This document shows, piece by piece, positions 10,861 to 21,721 of a stretch of DNA of 64,000 nucleotides. The position numbers and the translations under genes are program-made. The stretch's first letter is position 1. Each line of letters starts with the position of its first letter. The notes under the pieces are model-generated. The model was given only the letters and a program-made list of their open reading frames with translations. It was not told where the DNA came from and ran no database searches. This DNA is from Chryseobacterium sp. E1. Its GTDB lineage: Bacteria > Bacteroidota > Bacteroidia > Flavobacteriales > Weeksellaceae. Location of the stretch: positions 2,721,001 through 2,785,000 of the forward strand of contig CP078104.1 of the NCBI GenBank assembly GCA_019203745.1, given 5' to 3'.

Positions 10861-11228
10861 TTCCAAAATCTGTTAAACTGCTGCTCATCATTCCTTTTAT
10901 AGTTATTATCGGATATTCTGTGTATCTGTGTGCGGTATACAGCTCGATTCCTGATACCATCCCCATTCGCAGTTTCGGAAATAGTAAAGAAAGCTATGGG
11001 AGTAAAATATTCCTATTTTTACCCATACTGCTCAATCTGATTATTCTTGTTTTTATCTGGCGCATCATCAGCAGACCGGATAAAATCAATTTTACTTTTG
11101 AGATCAGTGAAGAAGACAAAGGGAGAACCTATTATACAACACAGTTGGTGATGGTGATTCTTGCTATATTTGTTACGATCCTTATGGGACCATTATCTTT
11201 TGCAGATGTTGTTTATAACTTACCGTGA
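10857..11228 (+). CDS. Small membrane protein, DUF1648-like
   Basis: 123 residues with an N-terminal transmembrane helix, then a Y-S-S-I-P-D-T-I-P-I segment resembling the periplasmic motif of DUF1648 proteins, a second helix around residues 50-65 and a third near residues 97-115. No frameshift is seen. Its ATG overlaps the preceding stop (ATGA), so it ends the first pigment operon. The function is unknown. Confidence 0.65.
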   Translation: MIPKSVKLLLIIPFIVIIGYSVYLCAVYSSIPDTIPIRSFGNSKESYGSKIFLFLPILLNLIILVFIWRIISRPDKINFTFEISEEDKGRTYYTTQLVMVILAIFVTILMGPLSFADVVYNLP

Positions 11229-11501
11229 AAAACCTATATCATTTTTATATTATCTGCTCATTATTGTCATTTCTCAGGACAAAAGGAAACAGATAATATG
11301 TTGTTATTTTTAAAATCCATGGTATAATTTATTGTAGAATAGGAATTTGTGGGAAGATAAAATTTTTCGATAATTTGCTTTAAACTGAAGTGTTTTTTGC
11401 TTTATTTATTTTTTTTTTAGATTTTTTTATGAAAAAATGTAACAATATTAACTGTTTCTCTACTAACTGACAGTTATTAAATTTTGTTAAAAAGTAAATT
11501 C

Positions 11502-14147
11502 ATGAAAAAAATTCAACTCAGTGTTAAGCTGTTGATGTTTTGTTCACTTTTCAGCGTTGGAGTAATCTCTGCGCAAAAGTATGAACAAACAATCAAAGAC
11601 TATGTAAATTCCAGCCAGGGATTTCAAAGAGTAAATCCGGAATTGAAGTCATTTAAAATCATTAATGTAGATGCTTCAAAAAGTTTGAAAGGAGATGTTG
11701 TAGGAATACAGCAAACCATTAACGGGATTCCTGTTTTTGGTAGTTCTGCCAACGTTCTGATCAGGGAGGGTAAAGTATTAAGCTTTGCAGATACTTTTAT
11801 TAAAGCTTATCCTACAACAGTAAAAGGAAAAGAAAATGCCAGAAAAGATGCGTTTGTTGCAGAGGCTGTTCAGAAATTTAACGGATCTCTTACCGTAAAA
11901 AATACTGAAGGAAAAGAAGAACCCATAACCATAAGCCCTGTTTATTTTGCAAAAGGAGGAGAGCTGATACTGGGATATCAGTTTAACACAAAAGAAAAAG
12001 AAACAAGCAATGTATGGAGTATCATTGTAAGTGCGGAAAATGGTTCTATCCTGTATCAGGAAAATACAACACTATCCTGCAATTTCCATTCTGATGCATA
12101 TGATCACCACCATTCTTTGGGCGAATCTTTATCAGAAACAACTGCGCTGCCATCTGCATTACCAACTAATATTGGCGCTTCAGAACTGCAAAAGAATACA
12201 AATTTTCTTTTAGCTCCGGACAACGCTTCTTATAATGTCTTTGCATTTCCTGTAGAGGCTCCCACTTTTGGAAGCAGAACACCTTACCAATCCATGGGAT
12301 TTAACAGCTTCTCCTGAAGGCTGGCATTCTGACGGAACCAATCATTATACGATAACACGAGGTAATAATGCTTTTGCCTACACTGATGAGAATAAGACGG
12401 ATTTGCCTCAGTTTTCTCCTGATGGTGGGGCCAGCAGAACATTTGATTTTCCTTTAGACGTAACAGCACAGCATACCACTTATACTTCTGCTGCAGTAAC
12501 CAATTTATTCTATACAACGAATAAAATGCATGATGTATTCTATAAATTCGGATTTACAGAGTCTGCAAGGAACTATCAGACCAATAATTTTGGAAATGGA
12601 GGAGTAGGTAACGATCCCGTTCTTGCAGAAGCCAGAGACGGAAGCGGGCTTAGTAATGCTAATTTCAACCCGGGGCCGATGGAGCCAGCGGAAGAATGCA
12701 GATGTTCCTTTTTCACCTACCGGTAATGTACGATATTTATACTATAATGCACCATCCAGTTACACTGCGAGAACACCCGTAGCGACTACTGCCAGTTTCG
12801 GACCCCAGCTTATAGGCGGGCCTGCTGTTACAGGTGATCTGGCTCTTTCAACACCTGCGAATGCCTGTACAACGGTTACAGCAGGAAGTCTTACTGGAAA
12901 AATTGCCGTAGTAAGTGCTGCAGGATGTGATTTCACTGTCAAAACAAAAAATCTGCAGAATGCCGGAGCTATAGGAGTTATACAATATCACCCAAATCAG
13001 AATACCCCTGTCGGGATGGGAGGTACAGACAATACGATTACCATTCCTACAATTATGGTAGGTTTATCAGAAGGTCAGTTTTTAGTAAATGATCTGAATA
13101 ACGGTATTGTTGGAAATGCTACACTAAGAACTGATGCTGTTTTTAAAGACGCCAGTTTAGATAACGGAATCATAAGCCATGAATATGGGCATGGAATTTC
13201 CAACCGTCTTACCGGAACAGGAAGTAACTGTCTGTCTTTCATTTCGTCCAATGAACAAATGGGTGAAGGATGGTCCGATTTCTTTGCATTGATGATCACC
13301 ACCAAACCTGGAGACAATGCTTCTGTTGCCAGAGGAATAGGTACTTTTGCGTCAGGGCAGCCAACGACAGGAGGAGGAATCAGACCGGCACAATACTCCC
13401 GGATTTTTCGATCAATAACTATACTTATGGAAGAACCAATGGAATGAAGGTAAGTACCAATTCTGTACTGGGTCCTATTACCGTTCCGGATTCTCACAGT
13501 ATAGGCTTTATCTGGGCTTCAATGCTTTGGGATCTTAACTGGAAATATGTAGAAAAATACGGTTACAACAGTAATGTTTTAGCAGATCCTAACAGTGGTA
13601 GTGCAAGAGTATTACAATTGGTAATGGATGCGCTTAAATTACAGCCATGTAACCCAAGCTTCATAGACGGAAGAAATGCGATCCTTGCTGCTGAGCTGGC
13701 CTCTACGAATGGAGAAAATAAATGTATGATCTGGAAAACCTTTGCGAAAAGAGGGTTAGGGGTGAATGCTTCAGCAGGACAGCTTAATGGTTTGGCATTC
13801 GGGGCCAACCAGCCGTTCCCGGAAATGAATGACCAGGTAGAAGACTTTACTGTTCCTGAAGAATGTGCGACTTTAGGCGTAAATGAAGTTAAAAATTCTA
13901 AAGGAATCGCCATTTATCCGAATCCTGTAAGAAATGAGTTTACCATACAGACTCCTTCAGATGTAAACCTTTCCGGAATTACAACCGTTTCTATCTATGA
14001 CTTTACAGGAAGCTTATCTCTAAAGAAAGCATCAACCTTAATAAGCAGAATAAGATCAGTGCTGAAAAGCTGATCAATGGAGCTTATGTTGTAAAAGTTA
14101 GCAATAACTCGATCGATTATACACAGAAAATTATTGTTTCTAAATAA
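11502..14147 (+). CDS. Secreted M36 (fungalysin-type) metallopeptidase with PA domain and T9SS signal
   Basis: About 883 residues. It has a signal peptide ending at S-A-Q (residues 1-24), a FTP-like propeptide, and the zinc motif H-E-Y-G-H near 13178-13192 with the third ligand in G-E-G-W-S-D. A protease-associated insertion precedes the catalytic site (about 12800-13110). The C-terminal 70 residues start with I-Y-P-N-P and end in I-I-V-S-K, a type IX secretion sorting domain. At least four frameshifts occur (near 12285, 12680, 13395, 14027). ATG 11502 is preferred over an upstream TTG at 11484 because the signal peptide begins there. It interrupts the pigment locus and has no obvious role in it. 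Confidence 0.88.
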
Positions 14148-14168
14148 AAAGTAAAGATCATTATTATA

Positions 14169-14203
14169 AAAATCCCGGGAAGTGTATTATTTCCCGGGAT
14201 TTT
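14169..14203. terminator. Bidirectional terminator
   Basis: A 12-bp stem (AAAATCCCGGGA with TCCCGGGATTTT) and an 11-nt loop lie between convergent genes, with A- and T-rich flanks. Confidence 0.85.
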
Positions 14204-14222
14204 CTTTATTTAAATCTTTGAT

Positions 14223-15392
14223 TTAGTCGTTTTCCGGATTTAGCTTATTGAGAAATAAAAATGTAATCACTCCTGAAACAGCAGATAATGTAGTGCTTAA
14301 AATAAAGCTTCCGATGATATATTGAAGGAGGTTGTTCTTGATCAGTTCAAAGTTGAGGTCCTGGCTCAGAATATTGCTGTCACCCTGTACGAATGGAGCC
14401 CCAAAAATAAAGAGGCGGCAATGATAAAAGGGATGAAAGGGGGTAAGCTTACGTTCGATGCAACGAAAGACAGTACTTTATTCAGTTTGAAAAGGACAGA
14501 CAGGCTGATGACAAGCAGGGTTTGAAATCCCCAGAAAGGTGACAGCCCGATGAAGACGCCCAGTGCTATGGAAAATGCTTTTGTACGGTTGCTCCCGTCA
14601 CTTTCCAGTACATCCTCTTTTATGAATCTTTTAAAGCTTTTTTTTGAAATTATTCACAAAATTTCTCGGAATAATATATAATAAGGTGATCGTTACCAGG
14701 ATCGTATTCAGAATACTGATTCTCGTGAAATCTTTGAAAGGTCTGAAATGTGAAACCCGTTCTGCAGGATCATAAAGTACCTTTACCGGGACGTTCTTTA
14801 CCGGAACATGTCTCCAGGCGGTTCTTACAATGATCTCAATCTCAAACTCAAATTTCGGAGTAAAGTATTTCTTGGGAATTTTATGAAGGGGATAAAGCCT
14901 GTAGCCGGATTGAGTGTCTTCCAGTTTGATCCCGGTTTCGAACCAGAACCAGAAATTGGAAAACCTGTTCCCGAAACTGCTCTTCTTGGGAATACCATCC
15001 TGAGACATATTTCTGTTTCCGATCAGAAGTACATCCTCTTTTTCCTGGAGAAGTGCCTCTACAAACACCGGAATATCGTCCGGATAATGCTGCCCGTCGG
15101 AATCAATGGTGATGGCATAGTCATACCCCATTTCCTTTGCCTTTCTGAAGCCCGTTTTCAGCCCGTTTCCTTTTCCGTGGTTCTCAGCCAGTGTAATTAC
15201 CGTAATCAGTGGATATTGGGCAAGAATTTGTGGTGTGGAATCGGTGGAACCGTCGTTGACCACAATAATACTTCCGGTATAGTCTAGAACACCGTCAATA
15301 ACCCTCTTCAGGGTTTTCTCATTATTGTAGGTAGGTATGAGAATGCAGACCTTCTTTTCAGAAATTGCATCCTGTACTTCAGGAAGGGACAT
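14223..15392 (-). CDS. Family 2 glycosyltransferase fused to a DUF2062 membrane domain
   Basis: About 390 residues. Residues 1-240 form a GT-A fold glycosyltransferase (L-I-P-T-Y-N-N near residue 18, D-S-D-G-Q-H as the DXD region). After a single-base loss in the A-run at 14639-14646, the frame continues into about 130 residues of DUF2062 with several transmembrane helices and the G-L-S-P-F-W-G-F motif. The break point sits inside a membrane helix linker, so one fusion protein is likely. It is the last gene of the second pigment arm. It may glycosylate a lipid or the pigment, but the acceptor is unknown. Confidence 0.8.
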
Positions 15393-15396
15393 GGTT

Positions 15397-15873
15397 TTAT
15401 TTTAAAGTAGCTCTTTCAGCTTCTGTAATGGTTTTGGATTGCATAGCAAACCTTTTGATATAGTTTTTTAACGCTGTATTCTGCTTGCTGTAATTATTCA
15501 GCAAAAATACTTTATCATCTTTCAGACTGCCACGGTAGCCTACAATTTTCGGAATGTTTTCCTGAACGCTTAATCTGATCAGGCGAAGTTCCGCATTATT
15601 CGGATTGCTTTTGATGATGCTTTCCAGAGTTGTAGCTCCTGATTTTACCAATGCTTTCCTGTTGTTCTTAGAAACTTTGGCTTCCATAATCTTTGCTGCT
15701 GCTTTGTAACCTGAGGTAACTGCATCAGATCCGGATTGCTTTTCTGCTGTTTCTATGAAGCTTTGTGTGCTGGCATTAGAGTCATTAGCTTTGGCATAGC
15801 TGTTTCTCAGTGTTTCTAGATCAGACTGAAAGAAAAAAATAAAAGCCGCTACGAAGGATAAAATAAGTTTCAT
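15397..15873 (-). CDS. Secreted protein of unknown function in the pigment operon
   Basis: 158 residues with an N-terminal hydrophobic export signal (residues 1-16), then a helical, Lys- and Ala-rich mature part. No frameshift is seen and I recognise no motif. Its ATG overlaps the stop of the upstream dehydratase (ATGA) and the glycosyltransferase starts 4 bases downstream, so it belongs to the same operon. Confidence 0.7.
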   Translation of the reverse strand: MKLILSFVAAFIFFFQSDLETLRNSYAKANDSNASTQSFIETAEKQSGSDAVTSGYKAAAKIMEAKVSKNNRKALVKSGATTLESIIKSNPNNAELRLIRLSVQENIPKIVGYRGSLKDDKVFLLNNYSKQNTALKNYIKRFAMQSKTITEAERATLK

Positions 15874-16249
15874 GATGATATTTTTTTATAGCTTACTGAC
15901 AATTTCAATGCAATAGTCTCGCCAAAAGAAGTGGTATTTTTACTTTAACATCTTCTCCGTCTTCATTAATATCAAGCTGAAGTACCAGATCAGGTGTCTC
16001 GAAAGGATTGATGATCGCCATGAACTTTACATTGGAGGCTGTTTTTAAAAATAATTTTGAGCCTGTAAACTCTTCAGTAAGTTCTTTGATGATCTGCATC
16101 ATACAAACCCCTGGTGTTACCGGGTTTCCCGGAAAGTGACCTTTGAAGATATCATGGTCTTTGTTGAGATGGATATGAGCAGTAAACTTTCCGGCTTCTG
16201 CCTTTTCATATGTTGTAAGTGTATAAAAATCTGTAAGAATAGTCTGCAT
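15870..16249 (-). CDS. Hot-dog 3-hydroxyacyl-ACP dehydratase-like protein (FabZ-type)
   Basis: About 126 residues from the internal ATG at 16249. An upstream in-frame ATG at 16315 would add 22 residues. The FabZ-type core H-F-P-G-N-P-V-T-P-G-V is present, including the catalytic His. Where FabZ has a catalytic Glu (and FabA Asp), five residues after the last Gly, this protein has Gln. Repair of a frameshift near 15945-15950 brings the stop into ATGA overlap with the next gene. It may dehydrate polyene intermediates by altered chemistry, or be a non-catalytic partner. Confidence 0.75.
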
Positions 16250-16323
16250 GATCTTATTTTTAAGATTGAAAGTAAATAGAGAAGATGGCAAAAGGTAAGA
16301 AATATATTTTTTCATGTGGAAAA

Positions 16324-16959
16324 TTATTCCGTTTCGGTTATTTGAAATAGTTTTATATTGATCTTAAAGTCCTTGTGCTGCAGGTTTAAGCTGTCTGCGA
16401 AGATAGGCTTTTTTGCATCAAAAGTAAAATCGATCTTCTCTTTGCTGTTTTTTGTGTAAATAATCTGTTTCAGCAGGTTGCTGTCTTTGTTGAAGAACAA
16501 ATAATACCCCTTGTTGTCAATTTTGGAAAGATATATTTTTGAATTTTCATTCTCAAAACTTTCAGTGACCGGATACTGCCTCTTTAAAAGTTGCTGAAAA
16601 TCATTTTTCAGAAAATTGATGACAATTTTTTTATCCAGATCCGGAAGAACGTAGTTGAGTTTAAAATCATGGTCTGAAACTTCAAAATCAATCAGCTTAT
16701 TCCCGAAATCGGAGGTTAAAGCCACACGGTGAGTTGTTTCACTTATTTTTTTAATGATCAGAATTCCGCTTACATGATTGGTATAAATATCCATCTGACA
16801 TTTATAGACATAGTCTTCAGAAGAGGAAAAATAGAGGTTTTCAACTTTTTTTTCTGTTGTTGAAACAGGTTTTGCACCTGTAAGCTGAAAGCTTTTGCAT
16901 GACACCGCCAGAACCAGGATCAGGCTACAAAGTAAATTCTGACGCAGGAATCGAAGCAT
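16324..16959 (-). CDS. Lipoprotein of the pigment locus (DUF3261-like)
   Basis: 211 residues from ATG 16959. An in-frame start at 16983 also exists. A lipobox L-A-V-S-C follows the hydrophobic segment, so it is an outer or inner membrane lipoprotein. The mature part is beta-rich, with many Lys and Phe, consistent with LolB- or DUF3261-like lipoproteins of aryl polyene clusters. It overlaps the lolA-like gene by 35 bases. It would plausibly receive the pigment at the outer membrane together with the LolA-like carrier. Confidence 0.62.
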   Translation of the reverse strand: MLRFLRQNLLCSLILVLAVSCKSFQLTGAKPVSTTEKKVENLYFSSSEDYVYKCQMDIYTNHVSGILIIKKISETTHRVALTSDFGNKLIDFEVSDHDFKLNYVLPDLDKKIVINFLKNDFQQLLKRQYPVTESFENENSKIYLSKIDNKGYYLFFNKDSNLLKQIIYTKNSKEKIDFTFDAKKPIFADSLNLQHKDFKINIKLFQITETE

Positions 16960-17551
16960 TGATTTTGGTGTTTTTGAAAACAATAGTAGTGGTATCTCCG
17001 GAAGCTTCTGTCATATTCACCTGGGAAACTGTCGATTGGTTCTTCGGGAAATACAATTCGATCTGTCTGATGTATTTCAATAGCTGAGAAGTCTTCGGAA
17101 TGAACTTAGCCACGTTATAATTTCCGTTTTTGAAATAGGTTACCGTAAACTCAGGATCATTGAACATCGTTCCGTTGGAACTTCCCACAATGAGTTTATT
17201 GATTTTCTCAAAAGTCTTGCTTTTGGCATCTACAGAAGATTTTTTCCCCTGATCATTGATGTAGATCTTGTTGCTTTTGAAAACAATACTGTACTGGTAA
17301 GGCTTGGTATATTTCCAGCTCAGCAGATTAGGCGTCTGTAATGACATTTTTCCGTAGGTAACAATACTCTTATCCAGAAAGTCCATTTTTTTAGTCTGGG
17401 TAAAATCGCTCTGTAATGTTTTAATCTCCCGGGTATCTGATGAAACCTTAGCTACGAATGCTTTAGCTTCCGCTCCCGACATGGCGGTATTCTGGGCAGA
17501 AAAGAAACCGGAAACCAGTAAAAATGCTCCGAAAGCAATATTTTTAATCAT
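16925..17551 (-). CDS. LolA-like periplasmic carrier protein
   Basis: 208 residues with a signal peptide ending F-F-S-A-Q (about residue 20). The L-Q-S-D-F-T-Q segment and the P-N-L-L-S-W-K-Y-T-K-P segment are typical of the LolA half-barrel. No frameshift is seen. Its ATG overlaps the stop of the deacetylase gene. Since it sits in a pigment operon, it is more likely a carrier for the hydrophobic pigment than the housekeeping lipoprotein carrier. Confidence 0.82.
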   Translation of the reverse strand: MIKNIAFGAFLLVSGFFSAQNTAMSGAEAKAFVAKVSSDTREIKTLQSDFTQTKKMDFLDKSIVTYGKMSLQTPNLLSWKYTKPYQYSIVFKSNKIYINDQGKKSSVDAKSKTFEKINKLIVGSSNGTMFNDPEFTVTYFKNGNYNVAKFIPKTSQLLKYIRQIELYFPKNQSTVSQVNMTEASGDTTTIVFKNTKINASIPASEFTL

Positions 17552-18297
17552 TTTTTCTTTGAATTTGTAATTGAATCAACCGTAAAAGTCGAATACTTTT
17601 TATCCTCCAAAAATACTAATAAATCTACCAGCACACGATATGTTTTTTCGGAGGTGTCGTGAAGAAGAATGATGCTCCCTTTTTCAGGGTTCTGGTAATT
17701 CTTTTGTAGATTTTATTTTCATCGTCAGTGATGGTATCCAGGAGCGGACGTTCCATCCGATGCTTATCTTGTCTGTTTTCTTAATCGCTTTTGCAATATT
17801 CGGATTGGTCACCCCGAAAGGAGGTCTGTATAGATCTGTTTTGATATTTCCAACGTTTTTCATGATCTCATCACAGCTTTCAATCTCTTTTATCATTTTA
17901 GAGGTGGATAAAAAACCTGTTGAATTGGAATGGGATAACGTATGATTTCCAACGGTATGGCCTTCTGCAATAATTCTTTGAAATGTCTCAGGATATTTTT
18001 CAATCTGTTTCCCGATACAGAAAAAGGTTGCTTTTATCCGATGTTCTTTAAGCAGGTCTAAAAACTTAGGTGTAAATTCTGTGGGACCATCATCAAACGT
18101 TAAGGCCACTTCTTTGATTCCGGTTCGTTTATGGGTAATGCTGTTAACAAAATATCCCAGTTCAATAGCAAATGAACCCCAGACAACTACTGCAGAAAAA
18201 AAAAAAAACAAAACAGATACACCCAAACACTTCCATGAAACGCATAGATAAATACGTTACAGAAAAGATAGAACAGGATGAAGGGATAATGTTTCAT
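17548..18297 (-). CDS. Polysaccharide deacetylase-family (NodB) protein
   Basis: About 250 residues. The NodB metal motif T-F-D-D-G-P and the second motif H-T-L-S-H are intact, as is R-P-P-F-G. Three frameshifts occur: one in a long T-run on the coding strand (18197-18209) that disconnects the membrane-anchoring N-terminus, and two near 17690 and 17745. The last leads to L-L-H-D-T, another conserved family motif. ATG 18297 gives an N-terminal membrane segment. NodB proteins are regular members of flexirubin loci, but the substrate there is not known to me. Confidence 0.78.
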
Positions 18298-18492
18298 TGC
18301 TGATTACTTTTTTATTTTGAGGCGGTCAGTATGAGTTTCATGGTCGTAATATGTATTGTATACCATTGCCGCTCGCAGGAGTCTAGATCAATACAATTAA
18401 TTTAACTTATTTTGTTTCGATTCCACGTTTCACTTCAGAACTTTGTTCGCATCCCTTTTGTCTGGGCTCTGAATGACAAAAAGACCGTATAA

Positions 18493-19553
18493 TTAAGCTT
18501 TTTCCAATACTATCAAACTGTGATCATCACCTCCCAGATGATTGTAAAGAAGGATATTCTTCACGTTTTCTTTTTCACGGAATTGATCATCATCACTTCA
18601 GGAACCTGCTGTTCTTTAAGGATATGACAGGCGATAAACGTTGAAAAACCGCTGGCTGTATTAAATTCTCCACTCAGATGCTTATAGTACAATAAAGATG
18701 AATGTGAAAACAGATCCATTGCTTTCATATAATATACATCGGAATCTCCATCTCCGCTGAAGCCAAGAATTACAGCATCAATATCCTGTGCAGACAGGTT
18801 ATTTTGCTTTAAAAAATCCTGAATAAAATCCTGGGTATCATTCAGATTCAACTGATTCGTGATCCTAATGTCTGTAAGCTTTGCGTAAGAATTTTCTGTT
18901 TTCTCTTTTCCAACAACAAAGAAACTTGCTCCTTCACCCCAAATAACTCCTTTTGTATCAGAATTCAGGTAATTTACAGGAAGATTTTCTTCCTTTTTGA
19001 TGGTGTTGTTGAGTTGATAAAGCTCCATGGTTCTGTCTGTCTGCTCATCGGTAGACCCTACAAGGATATTTTCAGCTTCCCCGTCATTGATCTGAAGTTT
19101 GGCATCCAGAAATGAAAACTCAAGCGATGAAGAGGTATTCACATAGGTGAAATTATAAGCATGACATTGCAGGCCCAGCGCAATCTGCCCTGCCACAGTA
19201 TTGTGGGTAGACTGAATAAAGAATGTAGGCGTCAGAAATTCCTCATGATTATCAATCACATTTTTCAGAAACTTTTCAGAATCCTGAGAGCAGCCCATTC
19301 CTGTTCCTACAATGATAGCGTCCGGTTTTTCAATTCCGGCGTCCTTCAATGCATAGTGGGATGCTACGGAGCTCATCTTTACAGTTTTAGACATCCTTCG
19401 GATCATTGCCGGCGGAATGAATTCTTTATAATTAGGCTCAATGGCTTTAATGATCTGCACCGAATTTTCAGGACTGAGATTCTTAAGGATATTTTCGTTT
19501 AAAGTGTCCTGTACAGAAATACAGGATGCACTGTTGATGTATACTGCACTCAT
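18493..19553 (-). CDS. Ketosynthase-like chain-length-factor protein lacking the catalytic Cys
   Basis: About 353 residues with a beta-ketoacyl synthase fold. The active-site Cys position reads N-T-S-S-S, so the Cys is replaced by Ser. The first His motif is replaced by G-F-S-G-D-G-D and the second by L-S-G-E. These losses match chain-length-factor subunits, which pair with an active ketosynthase. Its ATG overlaps the stop of the active ketosynthase just upstream. In aryl polyene synthesis such KS-CLF pairs are established. One frameshift near 18565-18570 hides the true C-terminus. Confidence 0.8.
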
Positions 19554-20748
19554 GATTTTGAGAAAATTAAGGTTGAACAGTTTCCTCCGAATCCAAATGA
19601 ATTGGAAAGAACATGATTGATATCCTTTTTCTTCAATTCAGTAACAGGGGTGAGATCAAACTCTGCCATTTTCGTTTTGAAATTCAGGTTCGGGAAGATC
19701 AGTCCATGCTGCATGGCTAAAATTGAAAATACAGCTTCAATTCCGGCCGCTGCTGCTAATGTGTGCCCTGTAAATGCTTTTGTGGAGCTGAATTCAGGAA
19801 CATTGTTTTCTCCGAAAATCCTGATCATGGCAATTCCTTCTGATAAATCATTATTAGGAGTAGCCGTACCATGAACGTTGATATAGTCTATATCTTCTTT
19901 TGCCAGTGCGGAGATCTTCAAAGCTTGCTGCATGGCTAGAAAAGCGCCTTGTCCGTTTTCTGAGGATGCTGTCTGATGATGGGCGTCATTGGCATTTCCA
20001 TAGCCTGCAAGATAAGCCAGAACAGGTTTGTTTTCCTTCTTTACCACTTCTTCAGACTCAAGAACTAGAAAAGCAGCAGCTTCTCCCAGGTTCAATCCTT
20101 TTCTGTTGTTATCAAAAGGTGTATTATAAGAGTCTGTAAGGATCATCAGGGTATTGAACCCATTCAGGGTAAACTTTGAAAGAGAATCTGTTCCCCAACG
20201 ATGACACGGTCAAGAACCCCGTTTTTGATGAGTTTGGCTCCCATCATAATTGCATTGGCCGCAGATGAGCAGGCAGTGCTGATGGTAGAAACCATTCCTT
20301 TCAATCCCAGATGGGCGGCAATTTCCAAAGAGGAATTACCGGCATCGTGAGCGTCAATATATTTTTGCTTTTCAGGAAAGTTTTCGTAGGAATAGAAATA
20401 TTTTTCAGTAATATCCATTCCTCCCACGCTGGTAGAAGAGATCAGACCGGTTCTGTATCCGTTGATATCTGAAATTCCGGCACTTTCTACAGCTTCTTTT
20501 GCGGCAACCATTCCCAATAAAGAAGTTCTTGTCACATTATTGTCTTCATCAAGCTGAAGTTTTTGTACAAGCTCTTCATTGGTTAATTTTATTTCACCCG
20601 TTTTAATAGCTCCTGCATGGCGGGTTTCAAACATCTGAATATCTGAAATTCCGTGCCTGCCGGATTGTAATGAAATAAAATTTTCCTCCACATTGTTTCC
20701 GATGGAGGAAATGATGCCCATTCCTGTTATGGCAATTTTTTGACTCAT
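19550..20748 (-). CDS. Beta-ketoacyl-ACP synthase (active KS of the KS-CLF pair)
   Basis: About 399 residues. The active site is complete: Cys in S-T-A-C-S-S, His in H-G-T-A-T-P and His in T-G-H-T, followed by the C-terminal N-S-F-G-F-G-G. One frameshift lies near 20190-20200. ATGA overlap with the chain-length-factor-like gene argues for a heterodimer. It is preceded by an ACP gene 62 bases upstream. Confidence 0.9.
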
Positions 20749-20810
20749 TAATTAGTTTTTTCTTGACTTATTTAAACGCAAGATCCGTAAACCTTGCGCT
20801 TAAATAATAA

Positions 20811-21067
20811 TTATTTTGTTCTGTTGTCTTCGATGAATTTAGCCATAGTGTCGATAGACTGGAAAATTTCCTTTCCTTTTTAGGATCGGCTAATTTTATT
20901 CCGTAGTCTTTGTCAAGAAGAACGATAAGCTCCAATGCATCGATAGAATCCAGTCCTAATCCGCCACCAAATAACGGATCAGTATCTTTGATCTCTTCTA
21001 CAGAAACGTCTTCAAGATTAAGTACTTCAATAATTTTGTGTTTCAATTCTGTTTTTAAGTTTTCCAT
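20811..21067 (-). CDS. Acyl carrier protein
   Basis: About 85 residues with the phosphopantetheine serine in G-L-D-S-I-D. One A lost near 20874-20882 shifts the last 25 residues, and repair gives a normal ACP end. It is the second ACP of the locus and lies beside the KS-CLF genes, so it probably serves that pair. The Gly-rich F-G-G-G-L-G-L-D approach to the serine is typical. Confidence 0.9.
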
Positions 21068-21092
21068 AAAAAGTTTTAATTTAACAATGTAT

Positions 21093-21156
21093 CAATCTGA
21101 CAGTTTACCAATGCATTAATGACTTCTCACCGTTACATTTTCAGATTATCAGATTG
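21093..21156. repeat. Intergenic inverted repeat before the ACP gene
   Basis: CAATCTGA (21093-21100) is complemented by TCAGATTG (21149-21156), with GTTACATT and ACCAATG words in between. The same words occur in the repeat at 6463-6520 next to the other ACP gene. Confidence 0.4.
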
Positions 21157-21164
21157 TTATATTT

Positions 21165-21721
21165 TTATAAGGTTAGCAAATATACAAAAGCTTTATAATT
21201 TTCCTGATATAATTCAACCCAGCCGCACAATACTTTATCTGCTTTTCCGGATTGAAGAAGCTGTTCTGAATAATCGTTTAAAAATTTTTCATCAAATTCG
21301 TCCAGAACGAAAAAGCATTTTCTGTCTGCATTTTGTGTCTGATGCTGATTTCACCTACACAGATATTGGGTAAGGTATAGACAAAGACGGCCGGACTCGG
21401 AAAATAGTTTTTCTGATCATTGATGCTTTCCTGGTATTTGAAATCAGTATCCAGGCTTGATGATCTGTTGGCAAAAACCAGTGCTGTTCTGCTGTGGTCT
21501 TCATCCTTCAAAAGAGTGTCTGCAGCAAGAAAGGCCAGTTTACTCAAAGCATCCATCTTGTGGAATTTTGGGTAGCTGATCTCTAAACTTTTATAGGCTT
21601 CTTTCGCAAACTCCTGAAAGGTTTCACTTTGACTTTCAAAAACAAGATCACCGTTGACGGTTATTTTTGAATGTTCTATGGTGCAGCTGTTTGTTTTCTT
21701 CATCATGTTCATTTTTAACAT
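21165..21721 (-). CDS. Truncated ketosynthase-like protein
   Basis: About 185 residues after repair of one frameshift near 21313-21317. The text around [11 protein letters not shown] and [12 protein letters not shown] resembles the N-terminal half of a beta-ketoacyl synthase, but the protein ends before the region with the catalytic His residues. Such short KS-like proteins occur in aryl polyene loci. It may be a regulatory or structural subunit. Its ATG overlaps the preceding ketosynthase stop by a few bases. Confidence 0.65.

Noticed and set aside
14322..14525. 67-codon plus-strand frame
   Set aside because: It lies opposite the DUF2062 part of the glycosyltransferase, whose codons and motifs are convincing on the minus strand.
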